Of a DNA stretch of 33,649 bases, positions 1 through 7,901 are shown in pieces. Origin of the DNA: VEQN01 sp036405975. Lineage in GTDB: Bacteria > Patescibacteriota > Minisyncoccia > Phycocordibacterales > CAIZLB01. The translations under genes and the position numbers were made by a program. The stretch covers positions 1-33,649 of the forward strand of contig DASWWM010000017.1 in the NCBI GenBank assembly GCA_036405975.1. Direction: 5' to 3'. Positions within the stretch are counted from its first letter, which is position 1; each line of letters opens with the position of its first letter. The notes under the pieces were generated by a model. It did not search any database and was not told where the DNA came from. It saw only the letters and a list, made by a program, of their open reading frames with translations.

Positions 1-324
1 AAAGGCGCGAGCACGCGGCCCGGATCGAAACAGGAAATCGACCGAACCATCATCGAACTCCGATACGGAATCTATGACAAGATCGACTATAACCATGTAG
101 CGCGAGCCACTACGTATGCACTGCACCATGTCTTCATTGACGGAGTGCCGCGCCCGATCGAACAGTTTGCTCCTGGCTACAGGGAGATGGTCACGGAGCG
201 ACTCAAGGAATGGAAAGATAAGGGCGTCAAGAAGTTTGCGCTCGGAAAAGTATTCAAGGTGCGCGAACTGAAGGCGTGGGCCAAGGGCGTCATCAAGCCC
301 GTCTACCTTAAGCTCAAAAGCTAA
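1..324 (+). CDS. C-terminal part of an unrecognised protein (5' truncated by window edge)
   Basis: Frame 1 is open from the first base to a TAA at 322-324, giving 107 residues that end in a basic tail (VIKPVYLKLKS). The stop overlaps the ATG of the next gene by one base (TAATG), so it is the upstream member of the same glycan operon. The visible part is mixed alpha/beta, rich in charged residues, with no membrane segment and no motif I recognise. From context it is likely another sugar-transfer or sugar-modifying enzyme, but that is inference only. The start lies outside the window. Confidence 0.6.
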   Translation, partial: KGASTRPGSKQEIDRTIIELRYGIYDKIDYNHVARATTYALHHVFIDGVPRPIEQFAPGYREMVTERLKEWKDKGVKKFALGKVFKVRELKAWAKGVIKPVYLKLKS

Positions 325-1262
325 TGAAGATTGTCGCTCTCCTACCCTTCAAGAATGAGGAGCAGTACCTGCCGATGTTCGCATCGGGACTCAAAGGGCT
401 TGTCGATGAGATAGTCGCAATAGATGACGGATCGACAGACAAGTCGGTTGCCATTCTTGAGGCCGCCGGAGCGACGGTATACAAGAATGAGACTTCGGTA
501 AAGAGCGGATGGGCCGAGCACAATATCAGGCAGAAGCTTCTTGAGCTTGGCCGAAAGCACGGAGGAACGCATTTCATTTGTCTGGATGCCGATGAAGCAT
601 TTGATGCAGAGTTTCGAAAAAATGGACGAGGAGCAATCTCTCAGCTCAAGCCGGGAGAGACGCTCTCGTTCCAATGGATTACCATCTGGAAAAATGCTGA
701 TACCCAACGAGTGGACGGCGTATACAAGGAGCTTTTCAAGGACTTCATCGTTTGCGATGAACCGACGCTCAGCTATCCTTATGCATTTCTCGGAGTGCGG
801 AGAACGCCGCATTCTGAAAAGACTGTTGAGACAAAATCGCCGAGGTTAGTGCTTCATTTCCAGTATTATGATTTTCAGAAGACGCAGATGAAGCAGGCAT
901 GGTACAAATGCTCCGAGCTTATCAAAGGAGACCGGTCTGCAAGACGAATCAATTCGACATACTCGATTACGCTCGATACCCCTAGCGTGAAGACAGCGTC
1001 AATTTCAGATGAAGAGTACGAGGATTTGGTTATGCCCGAAAAGGAAGGCATCAGCGATGCAAACTGGCATCTGCCTGCCATGCGCAAATGGTTCGGCGAG
1101 TACGGCGTCAAGTTTTTTGAGCCTCTTCAAATCTGGCATATTCCAGAACTTCGAGATGATTTCATCAAGAGCGAAGGCCGCGAGCCAGTACCAAGCGTCT
1201 ACCCCGCCTTTCTCATCGAGCTGAACAGATTGAAGAATTGGATATATAATAAGATTAAATAA
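324..1262 (+). CDS. family 2 glycosyltransferase
   Basis: A 312-residue GT-A fold glycosyltransferase, expected to move a sugar from a nucleotide donor to a glycan acceptor in the cytoplasm. The N-terminal strand MKIVALLPFKNEE leads into DDGSTD (residues 34-39), the nucleotide-binding signature of GT2, and DADEAF (88-93) is the metal-binding DxD region. There is no C-terminal membrane anchor. The C-terminal half (from about residue 140) is less typical and probably sets acceptor specificity. The start overlaps the preceding stop by one base, and the next gene follows after 3 bp, so these are translationally coupled. There is no Shine-Dalgarno motif before the ATG. Donor and acceptor cannot be read from sequence. 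Confidence 0.85.
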   Translation: MKIVALLPFKNEEQYLPMFASGLKGLVDEIVAIDDGSTDKSVAILEAAGATVYKNETSVKSGWAEHNIRQKLLELGRKHGGTHFICLDADEAFDAEFRKNGRGAISQLKPGETLSFQWITIWKNADTQRVDGVYKELFKDFIVCDEPTLSYPYAFLGVRRTPHSEKTVETKSPRLVLHFQYYDFQKTQMKQAWYKCSELIKGDRSARRINSTYSITLDTPSVKTASISDEEYEDLVMPEKEGISDANWHLPAMRKWFGEYGVKFFEPLQIWHIPELRDDFIKSEGREPVPSVYPAFLIELNRLKNWIYNKIK

Positions 1263-1265
1263 ACC

Positions 1266-2153
1266 ATGAAAAAGACCATCCAGGCGCTGCTTAAGGCCGC
1301 TGAAAAGATTACCGGCAGAAAGATACTGATTGCCCGAGACAATGCACGCCAGACTGCCGTACTTTCTGATATGGGATTCTGGTATGCCGGAAACATCCTG
1401 GATACGGCCGACTTGGCACATGGAATGCTCCAGAACGGAATCATTGAGGCCGAAGAAACTCGACTCGTCGCCTCTGTTCTTGACCTGATCGTTTCTTCTC
1501 AGGGACGCCTGAGCCTGTACGATATCGGAGCAAATACCGGATATTACGGCATCCTTGCCGGCTTCAAGTACAAAGGAAATGTTTCGGTTCAGTCATTCGA
1601 GCCTCTTGCCTACCATTCCGCTTTCTTGAAAAGCAGCATCGCCCTTAACAGACTTGAGCAGGAAGTCACGGTCCATCAGCTCGCACTCGGAGATAAGAAT
1701 TCCGAAGAGACTATCTACGTCGCTGGCTCAGGAACATCTCTCAGCAAGGAATTTGTCGAAGGCGCATTCTCAGGAACAGAGACCGTTCAGGTTCGGAAGC
1801 TTGATGACTATGCAAACGAGAAGTCGCTCCCGAATCCTGACTTCATCAAGATTGATGTCGAAGGATATGAGCAGAGCGTGCTTACTGGAGGCAAGCAGCT
1901 TATCGAGAAAAGCCTTCCGGTTCTTTATGTAGAAATTGCAAAAACACTTCGAGTTCTCGGCCGGCCTGAATTTTCAAATGCATCATTCGGCGAGACCTTA
2001 TCACTTCTTGCTTCCATGGGATACGAAGTGTACGTGCAAAATGGATTCAAGATCGAACTATTTGATCCCGCATCAAGCTTCGACGGAGTACGCATGTACC
2101 TATTCCTTCACAAGGAAAAGCATGCGGGCATAAAAAAAGCTCTCCAGGCATAA
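1266..2153 (+). CDS. FkbM family SAM-dependent methyltransferase
   Basis: A 295-residue protein with the FkbM methyltransferase pattern: SAM-binding motif I DIGANTGYY at residues 86-94, an acidic motif II region (SFEPL, about 110-114), and the family hallmark IDVEGYE at 196-202. FkbM enzymes methylate hydroxyl groups of small molecules or sugars; here, among glycosyltransferases, O-methylation of a surface-glycan sugar is the likely role (inference). It follows the GT2 gene by 3 bp and precedes the GT4 gene by 7 bp, so it is an operon member. The ATG has no SD upstream (AAATAAACC). A second, divergent FkbM gene lies at 5216-6061. Confidence 0.85.
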   Translation: MKKTIQALLKAAEKITGRKILIARDNARQTAVLSDMGFWYAGNILDTADLAHGMLQNGIIEAEETRLVASVLDLIVSSQGRLSLYDIGANTGYYGILAGFKYKGNVSVQSFEPLAYHSAFLKSSIALNRLEQEVTVHQLALGDKNSEETIYVAGSGTSLSKEFVEGAFSGTETVQVRKLDDYANEKSLPNPDFIKIDVEGYEQSVLTGGKQLIEKSLPVLYVEIAKTLRVLGRPEFSNASFGETLSLLASMGYEVYVQNGFKIELFDPASSFDGVRMYLFLHKEKHAGIKKALQA

Positions 2154-2160
2154 ACGAAAG

Positions 2161-3480
2161 ATGAAATCGACGATAAAGAATATCCTTTTTTCTTCTCCTG
2201 CTCCCATAAAGAAAGCAGCGCTTAAGGCAGCTGAGGCCTTGCTCTATTTTAAATCATTGAATGCCATAAAGTCAGAAATGGTCGGCAAAAAAAGTCGATC
2301 AAAGAACCAGCACGATAAGCCCAGGATTCTTTTTTATCATGTGTCAGGATTGAGCTTTGCAGGAACGGAAAAGTTCTTGCAGGTCATCGCCAAGCACATA
2401 GACCAGACGAAGTACGACGTCATTTATATGTACTCCCCTAAGCCACGAGCATCGTCTGGCAATATCCCCCTCGATGGCAGAAAGCCGTACTTAGAAGGAC
2501 AAGGCATCGAGTTCATTGAATTTGATTACGATGCAATCGAGCAAAAGAATCCTTATATCGTACGAGGAATGAAGCCTTCTGTTTTCGACGTCATGGCCGA
2601 GAAGGACATAGACCTATTCGTAACCGCCGGCTCAGGTCATGCAGAATACCCGTTCAATGCGATTCGCAATATTCCGATTGTGCTTATAAATATCTTCGGA
2701 TCGCCTTCCGTCCAAAAGAACATCTCAATGCACATTTCCATTTCCAAGGAAGTTGATGGGAAAATTTCAGACGTTGTGCCAGCAGAGAAAAGAGATGTGA
2801 CATATATCCAGTCAGAGCGACCCGACCCTTCATTCAAAGAACTCGGTCGTGAGCTGAGAAGGAAGTTCGGCATCAAAGACACGGACACAGTCTTCGGGCG
2901 AATAGGCCGAGCGGATGACGGAATATTTGACCCTATTGGCATACATGCATTCGCTGAAGTGGTAAAAGAACATCCTGATGCCCATTACATAATCATGTCC
3001 CCTCCTCCGATAGTGAAAGAAATCGTAAAAAAACTAAACATTCTGAATGTTTATTACTGCACTCCTAGTGCAGTAATAAACATTCAGAATGTTTATTACT
3101 GCACTCCTAGTGCAGTAGAGGCCGATGTATGGGCTTTCCATTATTCGCTCGATGCCCTTGCCCATTTCCGTCTGGACGGAGAATCCTTCGGTCTGAACAT
3201 TGCAGAATCAATGATTGCAGGGAATCCTATCATTACCCACAGGTCCCATATCTGGAACGCGCACCTTGAATACCTTGACCCCTCATTCAGCTTCATTGCG
3301 GACAAGGACGACGTGCATGCCTACGCGAGTCACATGAAAAAAATCATTGCCGCAAAGAAAGACGGATCCATCAATCGGATGAAGGAGGCAGCCGAAGAGA
3401 CAGGGTCAAAGATGTTTATCATTGACCACAGCATCAGGAAAATAGAGGCGATGATAGACAATGCACTCACCAAAAAATAA
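2161..3480 (+). CDS. GT4-like glycosyltransferase carrying an in-frame palindromic tandem repeat
   Basis: A 439-residue GT-B fold glycosyltransferase. The N-terminal domain begins with a basic region (1-50), then a strand and loop ILFYHVSGLSFAGTEKF typical of the acceptor-side glycine loop. The C-terminal domain carries the EX7E signature in GESFGLNIAE, with the usual AGNPIITHRS strand after it. Residues 292-319 are two 14-residue repeats (LNILNVYYCTPSAV, then INIQNVYYCTPSAV), encoded by a 42-bp tandem of perfect palindromes. This sits where GT4 enzymes have the loop before the nucleotide-binding helix, so one copy may be an insertion; the reading frame is kept. The 3' end overlaps the next gene by 20 bp if that gene starts at 3461. 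No SD precedes the ATG. Confidence 0.8.
   Translation: MKSTIKNILFSSPAPIKKAALKAAEALLYFKSLNAIKSEMVGKKSRSKNQHDKPRILFYHVSGLSFAGTEKFLQVIAKHIDQTKYDVIYMYSPKPRASSGNIPLDGRKPYLEGQGIEFIEFDYDAIEQKNPYIVRGMKPSVFDVMAEKDIDLFVTAGSGHAEYPFNAIRNIPIVLINIFGSPSVQKNISMHISISKEVDGKISDVVPAEKRDVTYIQSERPDPSFKELGRELRRKFGIKDTDTVFGRIGRADDGIFDPIGIHAFAEVVKEHPDAHYIIMSPPPIVKEIVKKLNILNVYYCTPSAVINIQNVYYCTPSAVEADVWAFHYSLDALAHFRLDGESFGLNIAESMIAGNPIITHRSHIWNAHLEYLDPSFSFIADKDDVHAYASHMKKIIAAKKDGSINRMKEAAEETGSKMFIIDHSIRKIEAMIDNALTKK
3035..3117 (+). repeat. tandem double-palindrome element inside a coding sequence
   Basis: Two 42-bp units in tandem (3035-3076 and 3077-3117, the last base differing). Each unit is two adjacent palindromes: TAAACATTC-N-GAATGTTTA (centre T at 3044 in unit 1, A at 3086 in unit 2), then a TTACTGCACT-CCT-AGTGCAGTA(A) hairpin. 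Together they make a perfect inverted repeat with 29-bp arms (3035-3063 and 3067-3095) and a 3-nt loop. The unit is 14 codons, so frame is preserved. It resembles in principle the in-frame palindromic elements described from Rickettsia, but I recognise no sequence kinship. A quasi-palindrome template-switch mutation or an assembly artefact are alternatives. Confidence 0.9.
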
Positions 3481-4423
3481 TCGAATGCTCATCATATATA
3501 CCCGCCCAAACAATATGCTCAGCAGGGAGTACGCGAAGTACTTTCTTTCGATGATGACCGGAAAGCTCCGGGGACCGAAGGCCGTTCTCAGAAGCATGAG
3601 AAGGGGCATGAGACAGCTTGGCATGACCGCACTGATAAATCCTCCGCATTCCCAAATAAAGCACGGAGACATTGTTCATGTCTTAAGTGGAGTCCAGGCG
3701 CTGAGAGAATGCATTGAGCTGAAGAAGGCCGGCAAAATCGGAACGCTTGTCGCGGGGCCAAGCATCAGCGTGATCCCCTCTGACGATAACGGACTTCTTT
3801 TGGATCCGTCGATAGACCAGATCCTTGTTCCCTCTCCATGGGTCAAGAACCTGTACTCATCGCTGCACCCGGAAATAGCGGGAAAGACTTATCCGTGGCC
3901 TGCCGGAGTGGCCATGCCCAGCGCAAAAGAAAAACCGCAGAAGCAAACTGACTACCTTATATACGTGAAGAATGTGGATCACCAGCTTTTGACAGCAGTC
4001 GAATCGCAGCTTACGAAGCATCACAAAAGCTTCAAGAAAGTCATCTACGGAGAATTCGAACAGAAGGAATTCTTTGACCGGCTCAACAAGGCAAAAGCCA
4101 TGATCTATCTGTCCCCTTCCGAAAGCCAGGGCCTTGCCCTGCACGAAGCATGGATCCGAGATGTTCCCACTCTCGTATGGAGCCGCGGGCACTGGGAGTA
4201 CAAGGGCATGCGATGGGAGGATCCGAAGATAAGCGCACCGTACCTTTCTGACGAAATAGGCTCATTTTTCACAGGGACCGAAGACTTTGAGAGCGCGCTT
4301 ATAGATTTTGAGCGGCGTCTTCAGACGGGCGCATTCGCCCCGAAGGCACACTCACTTGAGCATTTCACTGATGCGAAGTCGGTTCAGGCCCTCTTAGACA
4401 TCCTGGGACGGCATAACGTATAA
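3461..4423 (+). CDS. GT4-like glycosyltransferase
   Basis: A 320-residue protein of the GT-B glycosyltransferase type. The EX7E motif is present as ESQGLALHE in a SPSESQGLALHEAW segment about two-thirds along, followed by VPTLVWSRGHW, matching the donor-binding region of GT4. The N-terminal domain is short (about 150 residues) and lacks a clear glycine-rich loop, so this is a compact member. Two starts are possible: 3461, overlapping the previous gene by 20 bp, or ATG 3485, which begins at the first beta strand (MLIIYTRP) and lies 4 bp after the previous stop. The second fits the domain better; neither has an SD. It is the last gene of the run before a promoter-like TATAAT at 4419. Confidence 0.75.
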   Translation: MHSPKNNRMLIIYTRPNNMLSREYAKYFLSMMTGKLRGPKAVLRSMRRGMRQLGMTALINPPHSQIKHGDIVHVLSGVQALRECIELKKAGKIGTLVAGPSISVIPSDDNGLLLDPSIDQILVPSPWVKNLYSSLHPEIAGKTYPWPAGVAMPSAKEKPQKQTDYLIYVKNVDHQLLTAVESQLTKHHKSFKKVIYGEFEQKEFFDRLNKAKAMIYLSPSESQGLALHEAWIRDVPTLVWSRGHWEYKGMRWEDPKISAPYLSDEIGSFFTGTEDFESALIDFERRLQTGAFAPKAHSLEHFTDAKSVQALLDILGRHNV

Positions 4424-4424
4424 T
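4419..4424 (+). promoter_or_regulatory. -10 box (TATAAT) overlapping the upstream stop codon
   Basis: A consensus TATAAT contains the TAA stop of the preceding gene and lies 20 nt before the ATG at 4445, predicting a leader of about 13 nt. No convincing -35 hexamer sits at 16-18 nt; TTAGAC is at 19 nt. Confidence 0.5.
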
Positions 4425-4444
4425 GTACCGGCATTAAAATACAT

Positions 4445-5203
4445 ATGAGAAATTTACTACACCGATCAAAAGACAGCATCAAGAAGGCGATCCGGTACGC
4501 CACTTCCCCGTTCATCCTTGGAGATTATTACGCCTTCAAGAAAGCGCGAGGTTCGGAACGATTCTCGGTCAATCCGGAAGATTTCTATCCATGTATCAAG
4601 GACAAGACCATTACCACAGGGTTTGACCGGCACTATGTCTACCATACATCATGGGCGGCTCGCGTCGTGAAAGATCTGAATCCCGAGTATCATGTGGACA
4701 TCTCTTCGAGCCTGTTCTTCTGCGGAATCGTATCGGCATTCGTACCTGTGCATTTCTACGACTATCGGCCTGCCGACCTTCGCCTAAGCGACCTCAAGAC
4801 CAAGGAAGGCGACCTACATAACCTGCCTTTTGAAAAAGAGAGCGTTAAGTCCATCTCATGCATGCATACCCTTGAGCATATCGGTCTCGGGCGGTATGGC
4901 GACCCTATCGACCCTGAAGGAGACCTGAAAGCCATCAAGAGTCTGAAGTCAGTAGTGGCAAAAGACGGTTCCCTGCTCATCGTCGTGCCGATCGGAAAGC
5001 CTAAGATTGAGTTTAATGCTCATCGCATCTACTCATACGAGCAAATCATCTCGTACTTCGTGGACGAGAACATGTATCTCCAGGAATTCTCATACATTCC
5101 TGAATTCGAAAGCGAAGGCGGACTCATGAGAAATGCCGACCCCAAGCTTTCGGAATCGGCACACTATGCATGTGGCTGCTTCTGGTTCAAGAAGAAAGCC
5201 TAG
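4445..5203 (+). CDS. DUF268 family protein, methyltransferase-like
   Basis: A 252-residue protein matching the DUF268 family seen in bacterial glycan clusters. Recognisable blocks are HVDISSSLFFCGIVSAFVPV (83-102), FYDYRPADL (104-112), a CMHTLEHIGLGRYGDPIDP stretch (139-157) and NAHRIYSYEQI (191-201). The order of a glycine-poor motif I, an acidic strand, then SCMHTLEHI resembles class I SAM methyltransferases, in which LEHI follows motif IV, so a methyltransferase-like fold is likely, but the activity is unproven. It has its own -10 box 20 nt upstream. Its 3' end converges with the FkbM gene at 5216 with only 12 bp between and no obvious terminator. Confidence 0.8.
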   Translation: MRNLLHRSKDSIKKAIRYATSPFILGDYYAFKKARGSERFSVNPEDFYPCIKDKTITTGFDRHYVYHTSWAARVVKDLNPEYHVDISSSLFFCGIVSAFVPVHFYDYRPADLRLSDLKTKEGDLHNLPFEKESVKSISCMHTLEHIGLGRYGDPIDPEGDLKAIKSLKSVVAKDGSLLIVVPIGKPKIEFNAHRIYSYEQIISYFVDENMYLQEFSYIPEFESEGGLMRNADPKLSESAHYACGCFWFKKKA

Positions 5204-5215
5204 AGAAAGTTCCGC

Positions 5216-6061
5216 TTACTTCGAAAACAGATAGTCACAATTGCTCGACTCGACGAGCGAGAATCCTGCATCCGTTATCGACGAGATGCATTTTTCTTTG
5301 TTCTTCTCGCTGATCTCGATCATCATGCTGGATCCGGCCGGCATTCCTTTGAGAGTCTGCTGCATGCCGGCCAGGACTTCGCATTCGAATCCTTCGACAT
5401 CCATCTTCACGAAGTCTACACTGCTATATGCGACATTCTGCTCTTTGCACAATTCGTCTACGGTAATGGCAGGTACGGTGACGACCGTATCCCATTGAGG
5501 CACGCCCGAAGCCTTATCAACGACCTTGCCCCCTCCCAAATGCTGCTTGTCCACTTCAAATGATACGGGTTCGGAATTATCGCTCACAGCAACCTGGACC
5601 AAGCTGACCTTTTCCTCAAGCCCATTCAGGGAGATATTTTTCTTGAGAACATCGAATGTGATTGGATTTGCCTCGACAGAGACGACGCGCTCGTATGCGA
5701 ATTCTCGTGCAGCCAAAAGCGTATACCTTCCGATGTTCGCACCTATGTCGATGCATACGTTCCTGCCCTTCGGCATGCCGACCCATCGCTTCAGCTCTGA
5801 CTCGAAATAATCAGCGGAAATGGTGAGGCTGTCATTGAAGGGCCTCACATGAAAGATGCCGACCCCGTTTTGAATCACAAACCGCTTCTTTGAAGAATCC
5901 ATAAGCGATACGACTGATCGAGGCAAAGGACCGAATGAAGACTTGGCCACATTGAGCGCATGGGTCAGGAAGAAGTAGAACAAAAACGACGCCTTCCCTC
6001 CCTCGAGGACCCTGGTACCGGTCGCCGCGCTCCATATCTTGCCCATTTTGCTCAATTTCAT
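5216..6061 (-). CDS. FkbM family SAM-dependent methyltransferase
   Basis: A 281-residue methyltransferase on the opposite strand from the glycan operon. SAM motif I is IDIGANIGRY (104-113), the acidic motif II is VSVEANP (127-133), and the FkbM hallmark MDVEGFE is at 220-226. It shares these with the protein at 1266-2153 but has an extra N-terminal region of about 60 residues with a hydrophobic stretch (FLFYFFLTHALNVA) that could associate with membrane. Probable role: O-methylation of a glycan sugar. A TATAAT box lies only 7 nt before the ATG, so the mRNA is predicted to be leaderless. It is divergent from the GT11 gene, with 30 bp between start codons. Confidence 0.85.
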   Translation of the reverse strand: MKLSKMGKIWSAATGTRVLEGGKASFLFYFFLTHALNVAKSSFGPLPRSVVSLMDSSKKRFVIQNGVGIFHVRPFNDSLTISADYFESELKRWVGMPKGRNVCIDIGANIGRYTLLAAREFAYERVVSVEANPITFDVLKKNISLNGLEEKVSLVQVAVSDNSEPVSFEVDKQHLGGGKVVDKASGVPQWDTVVTVPAITVDELCKEQNVAYSSVDFVKMDVEGFECEVLAGMQQTLKGMPAGSSMMIEISEKNKEKCISSITDAGFSLVESSNCDYLFSK

Positions 6062-6068
6062 GGCCTTG

Positions 6069-6083
6069 ATTATATGATATTAT
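6069..6083. promoter_or_regulatory. divergent leaderless promoters between FkbM and GT11 genes
   Basis: The 30-bp gap between two start codons holds a minus-strand TATAAT (6069-6074), 7 nt from the ATG at 6061, and a plus-strand TATTAT (6078-6083), 8 nt from the ATG at 6092. Transcription normally begins about 7 nt after the -10 box, so both messages should start at or next to the ATG. There is no room for an SD on either side. Confidence 0.6.
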
Positions 6084-6091
6084 GAAGTCGC

Positions 6092-7018
6092 ATGATAGTC
6101 CTACAGCTCAAGGCCGGTCTCGGCAACCAGATGTTTCAGTACGCTTTTGCAAAGGCCCTAGCACTTCGAAGCGGTCAGAAGCTCGCGCTCGACCTTTCAT
6201 GGTTTGAGAATGTGTCCGAGCGCGACACCAGTCGAACGTTCGGCCTGAACCATTTCAATATCGATGCGGAAATCCTTCCTGCCAATTCCCCGCTCGCCAG
6301 GCACTCAACGGGAATGGCTTTCATATTCAGAAAGATCGCTGCGAAGATAAAACGAATGTTCGTAAACACCGATTACGCATACTCTGCCTTCGAAGCGCGT
6401 CCGCGTGAATCCGCAACAGTTTCCGGTTACTGGAATTCTGAAAAATACTTCGCAGACTTTGCAGCGGACATCCGCCGAGACCTTCAGTTGAAGAACGACC
6501 TTTCACCCGAAGCGCGATCCGCAAAGGAAGAGGTGCTTCGAGCGATTTCCGACAAGAAGACTCTCATACTGATCCATGTCAGGCGAGGCGACTATGTGAC
6601 GAATGCTCATGCGCATGCTGCGCACGGACTCTCAAGCCTCGAATACTACAAGCTGGCCATAGAGCGAATCATGGGAAAGATCATCAAGGATGCCGGAGGA
6701 TTCGACAAGGAGAACTCGCTTTTCGTACTTGCCTCAGACGACATGGACTGGACCGTCGAAAACATCGTTCCCCACCTTCCGACATCGCACATAGCACTTT
6801 CAGGAAAAGGCCTCAAGGATTTCGAGGAGCTTCACATCATGTCGCTCTGCCATCATTTCATCATCGCGAACAGCACCTTCAGCTGGTGGGCTGCCTGGCT
6901 CTCCGACACGGCCGCACGCGAAGGAAAGAAAAAGATCGTGATTGCGCCAAATGCATGGGTCGCTGACCCGAAGACCGATACGCGCGACGTCATTCCCGAA
7001 GCCTGGACCCGAATTTAA
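6092..7018 (+). CDS. family 11 glycosyltransferase (alpha-1,2-fucosyltransferase type)
   Basis: A 308-residue GT11 protein. The N-terminus MIVLQLKAGLGNQMFQYAFA is the family signature (GxxGNQxFQYA); HVRRGDYV at 162-169 is the donor-binding motif shared by GT11 fucosyltransferases; NSTFSWW at 260-266 is the third conserved block. The usual length is about 290-310, so it is complete. GT11 enzymes transfer fucose (or a related deoxyhexose) in alpha-1,2 linkage from a GDP-sugar, here presumably to a surface glycan; no GDP-fucose synthesis gene is in the window. The -10 box TATTAT is 8 nt before the ATG. The next gene starts within 35 bp of its stop, forming a two-gene unit. Confidence 0.88.
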   Translation: MIVLQLKAGLGNQMFQYAFAKALALRSGQKLALDLSWFENVSERDTSRTFGLNHFNIDAEILPANSPLARHSTGMAFIFRKIAAKIKRMFVNTDYAYSAFEARPRESATVSGYWNSEKYFADFAADIRRDLQLKNDLSPEARSAKEEVLRAISDKKTLILIHVRRGDYVTNAHAHAAHGLSSLEYYKLAIERIMGKIIKDAGGFDKENSLFVLASDDMDWTVENIVPHLPTSHIALSGKGLKDFEELHIMSLCHHFIIANSTFSWWAAWLSDTAAREGKKKIVIAPNAWVADPKTDTRDVIPEAWTRI

Positions 7019-7052
7019 TATGCACGCCTCTCGCCTTCTTTTTTTAAACACC

Positions 7053-7850
7053 ATGATCTCAACAATAATCTCAACAAAAAACGGCTCGAAGTACATAGCG
7101 AAAGCGCTCGAAAGCGTCGCTGCGCAGAAAGGCGTCGAGCTGGAAGTCGTCGTCGTTTCTGACGGCAGCACTGACGCCACGGCAGAAGTTGTCCGGGCAT
7201 TTGCAGCGGCAAACCCTTCCATTCCGCTGCGGCTGATTGAGCTCAAGCAAAACATCGGGCCAGGTCTTGCTCGAAACCTGGCCATTCTCGGCGGCGAGGC
7301 AGAAGGCATGACGCACCCAGAATGCAATGGCGAATACATTGCCATCATTGATGATGACGATATCTTGCTCAATGATCACAAGCTCCGGAACCAACTCGCT
7401 GCACTTGAATCTGACAAGCGAATCGTTGTCGTTGGATCAGAAAAAACTGAGTTCGCCCGGGAAGACGGGACGCATATCTTCTGGCTCACAAACCGGACTG
7501 ACCCTGATGCAATCCATGCGAATATGCTTTCATACAACCCCGTCATCACCTCTTCCGTCCTGTTCAGAAAGGACGCATTTAAAAGTGTCAGCGGATTCAA
7601 GAAGATGTACCTGGCTGAAGACTATGACCTCTGGCTCAGAATGGGACTCATCGGGAAAATTTCAAATGCAGCCGATGCAGAAACCAGATATACAATCAGA
7701 GACGCAGGTGCATCAAAAAGCAGGATGCTCGAAATGGCGACGACCGTCCTCGGACTCGTACGCGAATACAAAAAATCGTATCCTGGATATTTCAAGGCTA
7801 TTGTCAAAGCGTACCTGAGAGTCGCCTTTGCATACATAAAAACCCGATAG
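7053..7850 (+). CDS. family 2 glycosyltransferase
   Basis: A 265-residue GT2 enzyme. Beta strand 1 with the Tx(3)NG turn is at the very start (MISTIISTKNGSKY), SDGSTD at 36-41, IDDDD at 99-103 (the metal-binding DxD), and EDYDLWLRMG at 189-198, the catalytic-base ED motif. I chose ATG 7053 because the fold begins there. ATG 7020, two bases after the preceding stop, adds 11 residues and is possible; ATG 6942 inside the upstream gene is unlikely. No SD is seen before any of them. It ends inside the first arm of a bidirectional terminator, closing the glycan locus. Confidence 0.85.
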   Translation: MISTIISTKNGSKYIAKALESVAAQKGVELEVVVVSDGSTDATAEVVRAFAAANPSIPLRLIELKQNIGPGLARNLAILGGEAEGMTHPECNGEYIAIIDDDDILLNDHKLRNQLAALESDKRIVVVGSEKTEFAREDGTHIFWLTNRTDPDAIHANMLSYNPVITSSVLFRKDAFKSVSGFKKMYLAEDYDLWLRMGLIGKISNAADAETRYTIRDAGASKSRMLEMATTVLGLVREYKKSYPGYFKAIVKAYLRVAFAYIKTR

Positions 7851-7867
7851 AGATCGGGTTTTCTTTT
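7839..7867. terminator. intrinsic terminator at convergent gene ends
   Basis: Stem AAAACCCGAT (7839-7848), loop AGAG, stem ATCGGGTTTT (7853-7862), then CTTTTTT on the + strand; the A-rich left side allows function for the - strand too. It overlaps the stop of the GT2 gene and lies before the convergent ATPase gene. Confidence 0.85.
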
Positions 7868-7901
7868 TTCATTTTTTGCCCTTCTTTGTTTCGTCGTTTG
7901 T

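Noticed and set aside
342..812. Long minus-strand frames inside the glycan genes
   Set aside because: Shadow frames opposite well-supported glycosyltransferase sequence; composition and lack of motifs argue against coding.
3035..3117. CRISPR array or rho-independent terminator
   Set aside because: Only two units with no spacers, and it is translated in frame inside a gene; no T run follows the hairpins.
6942..7052. Start of the GT2 gene at 6942
   Set aside because: It lies far inside the GT11 gene, and the extra 37 residues are not GT2-like; the fold starts at 7053.
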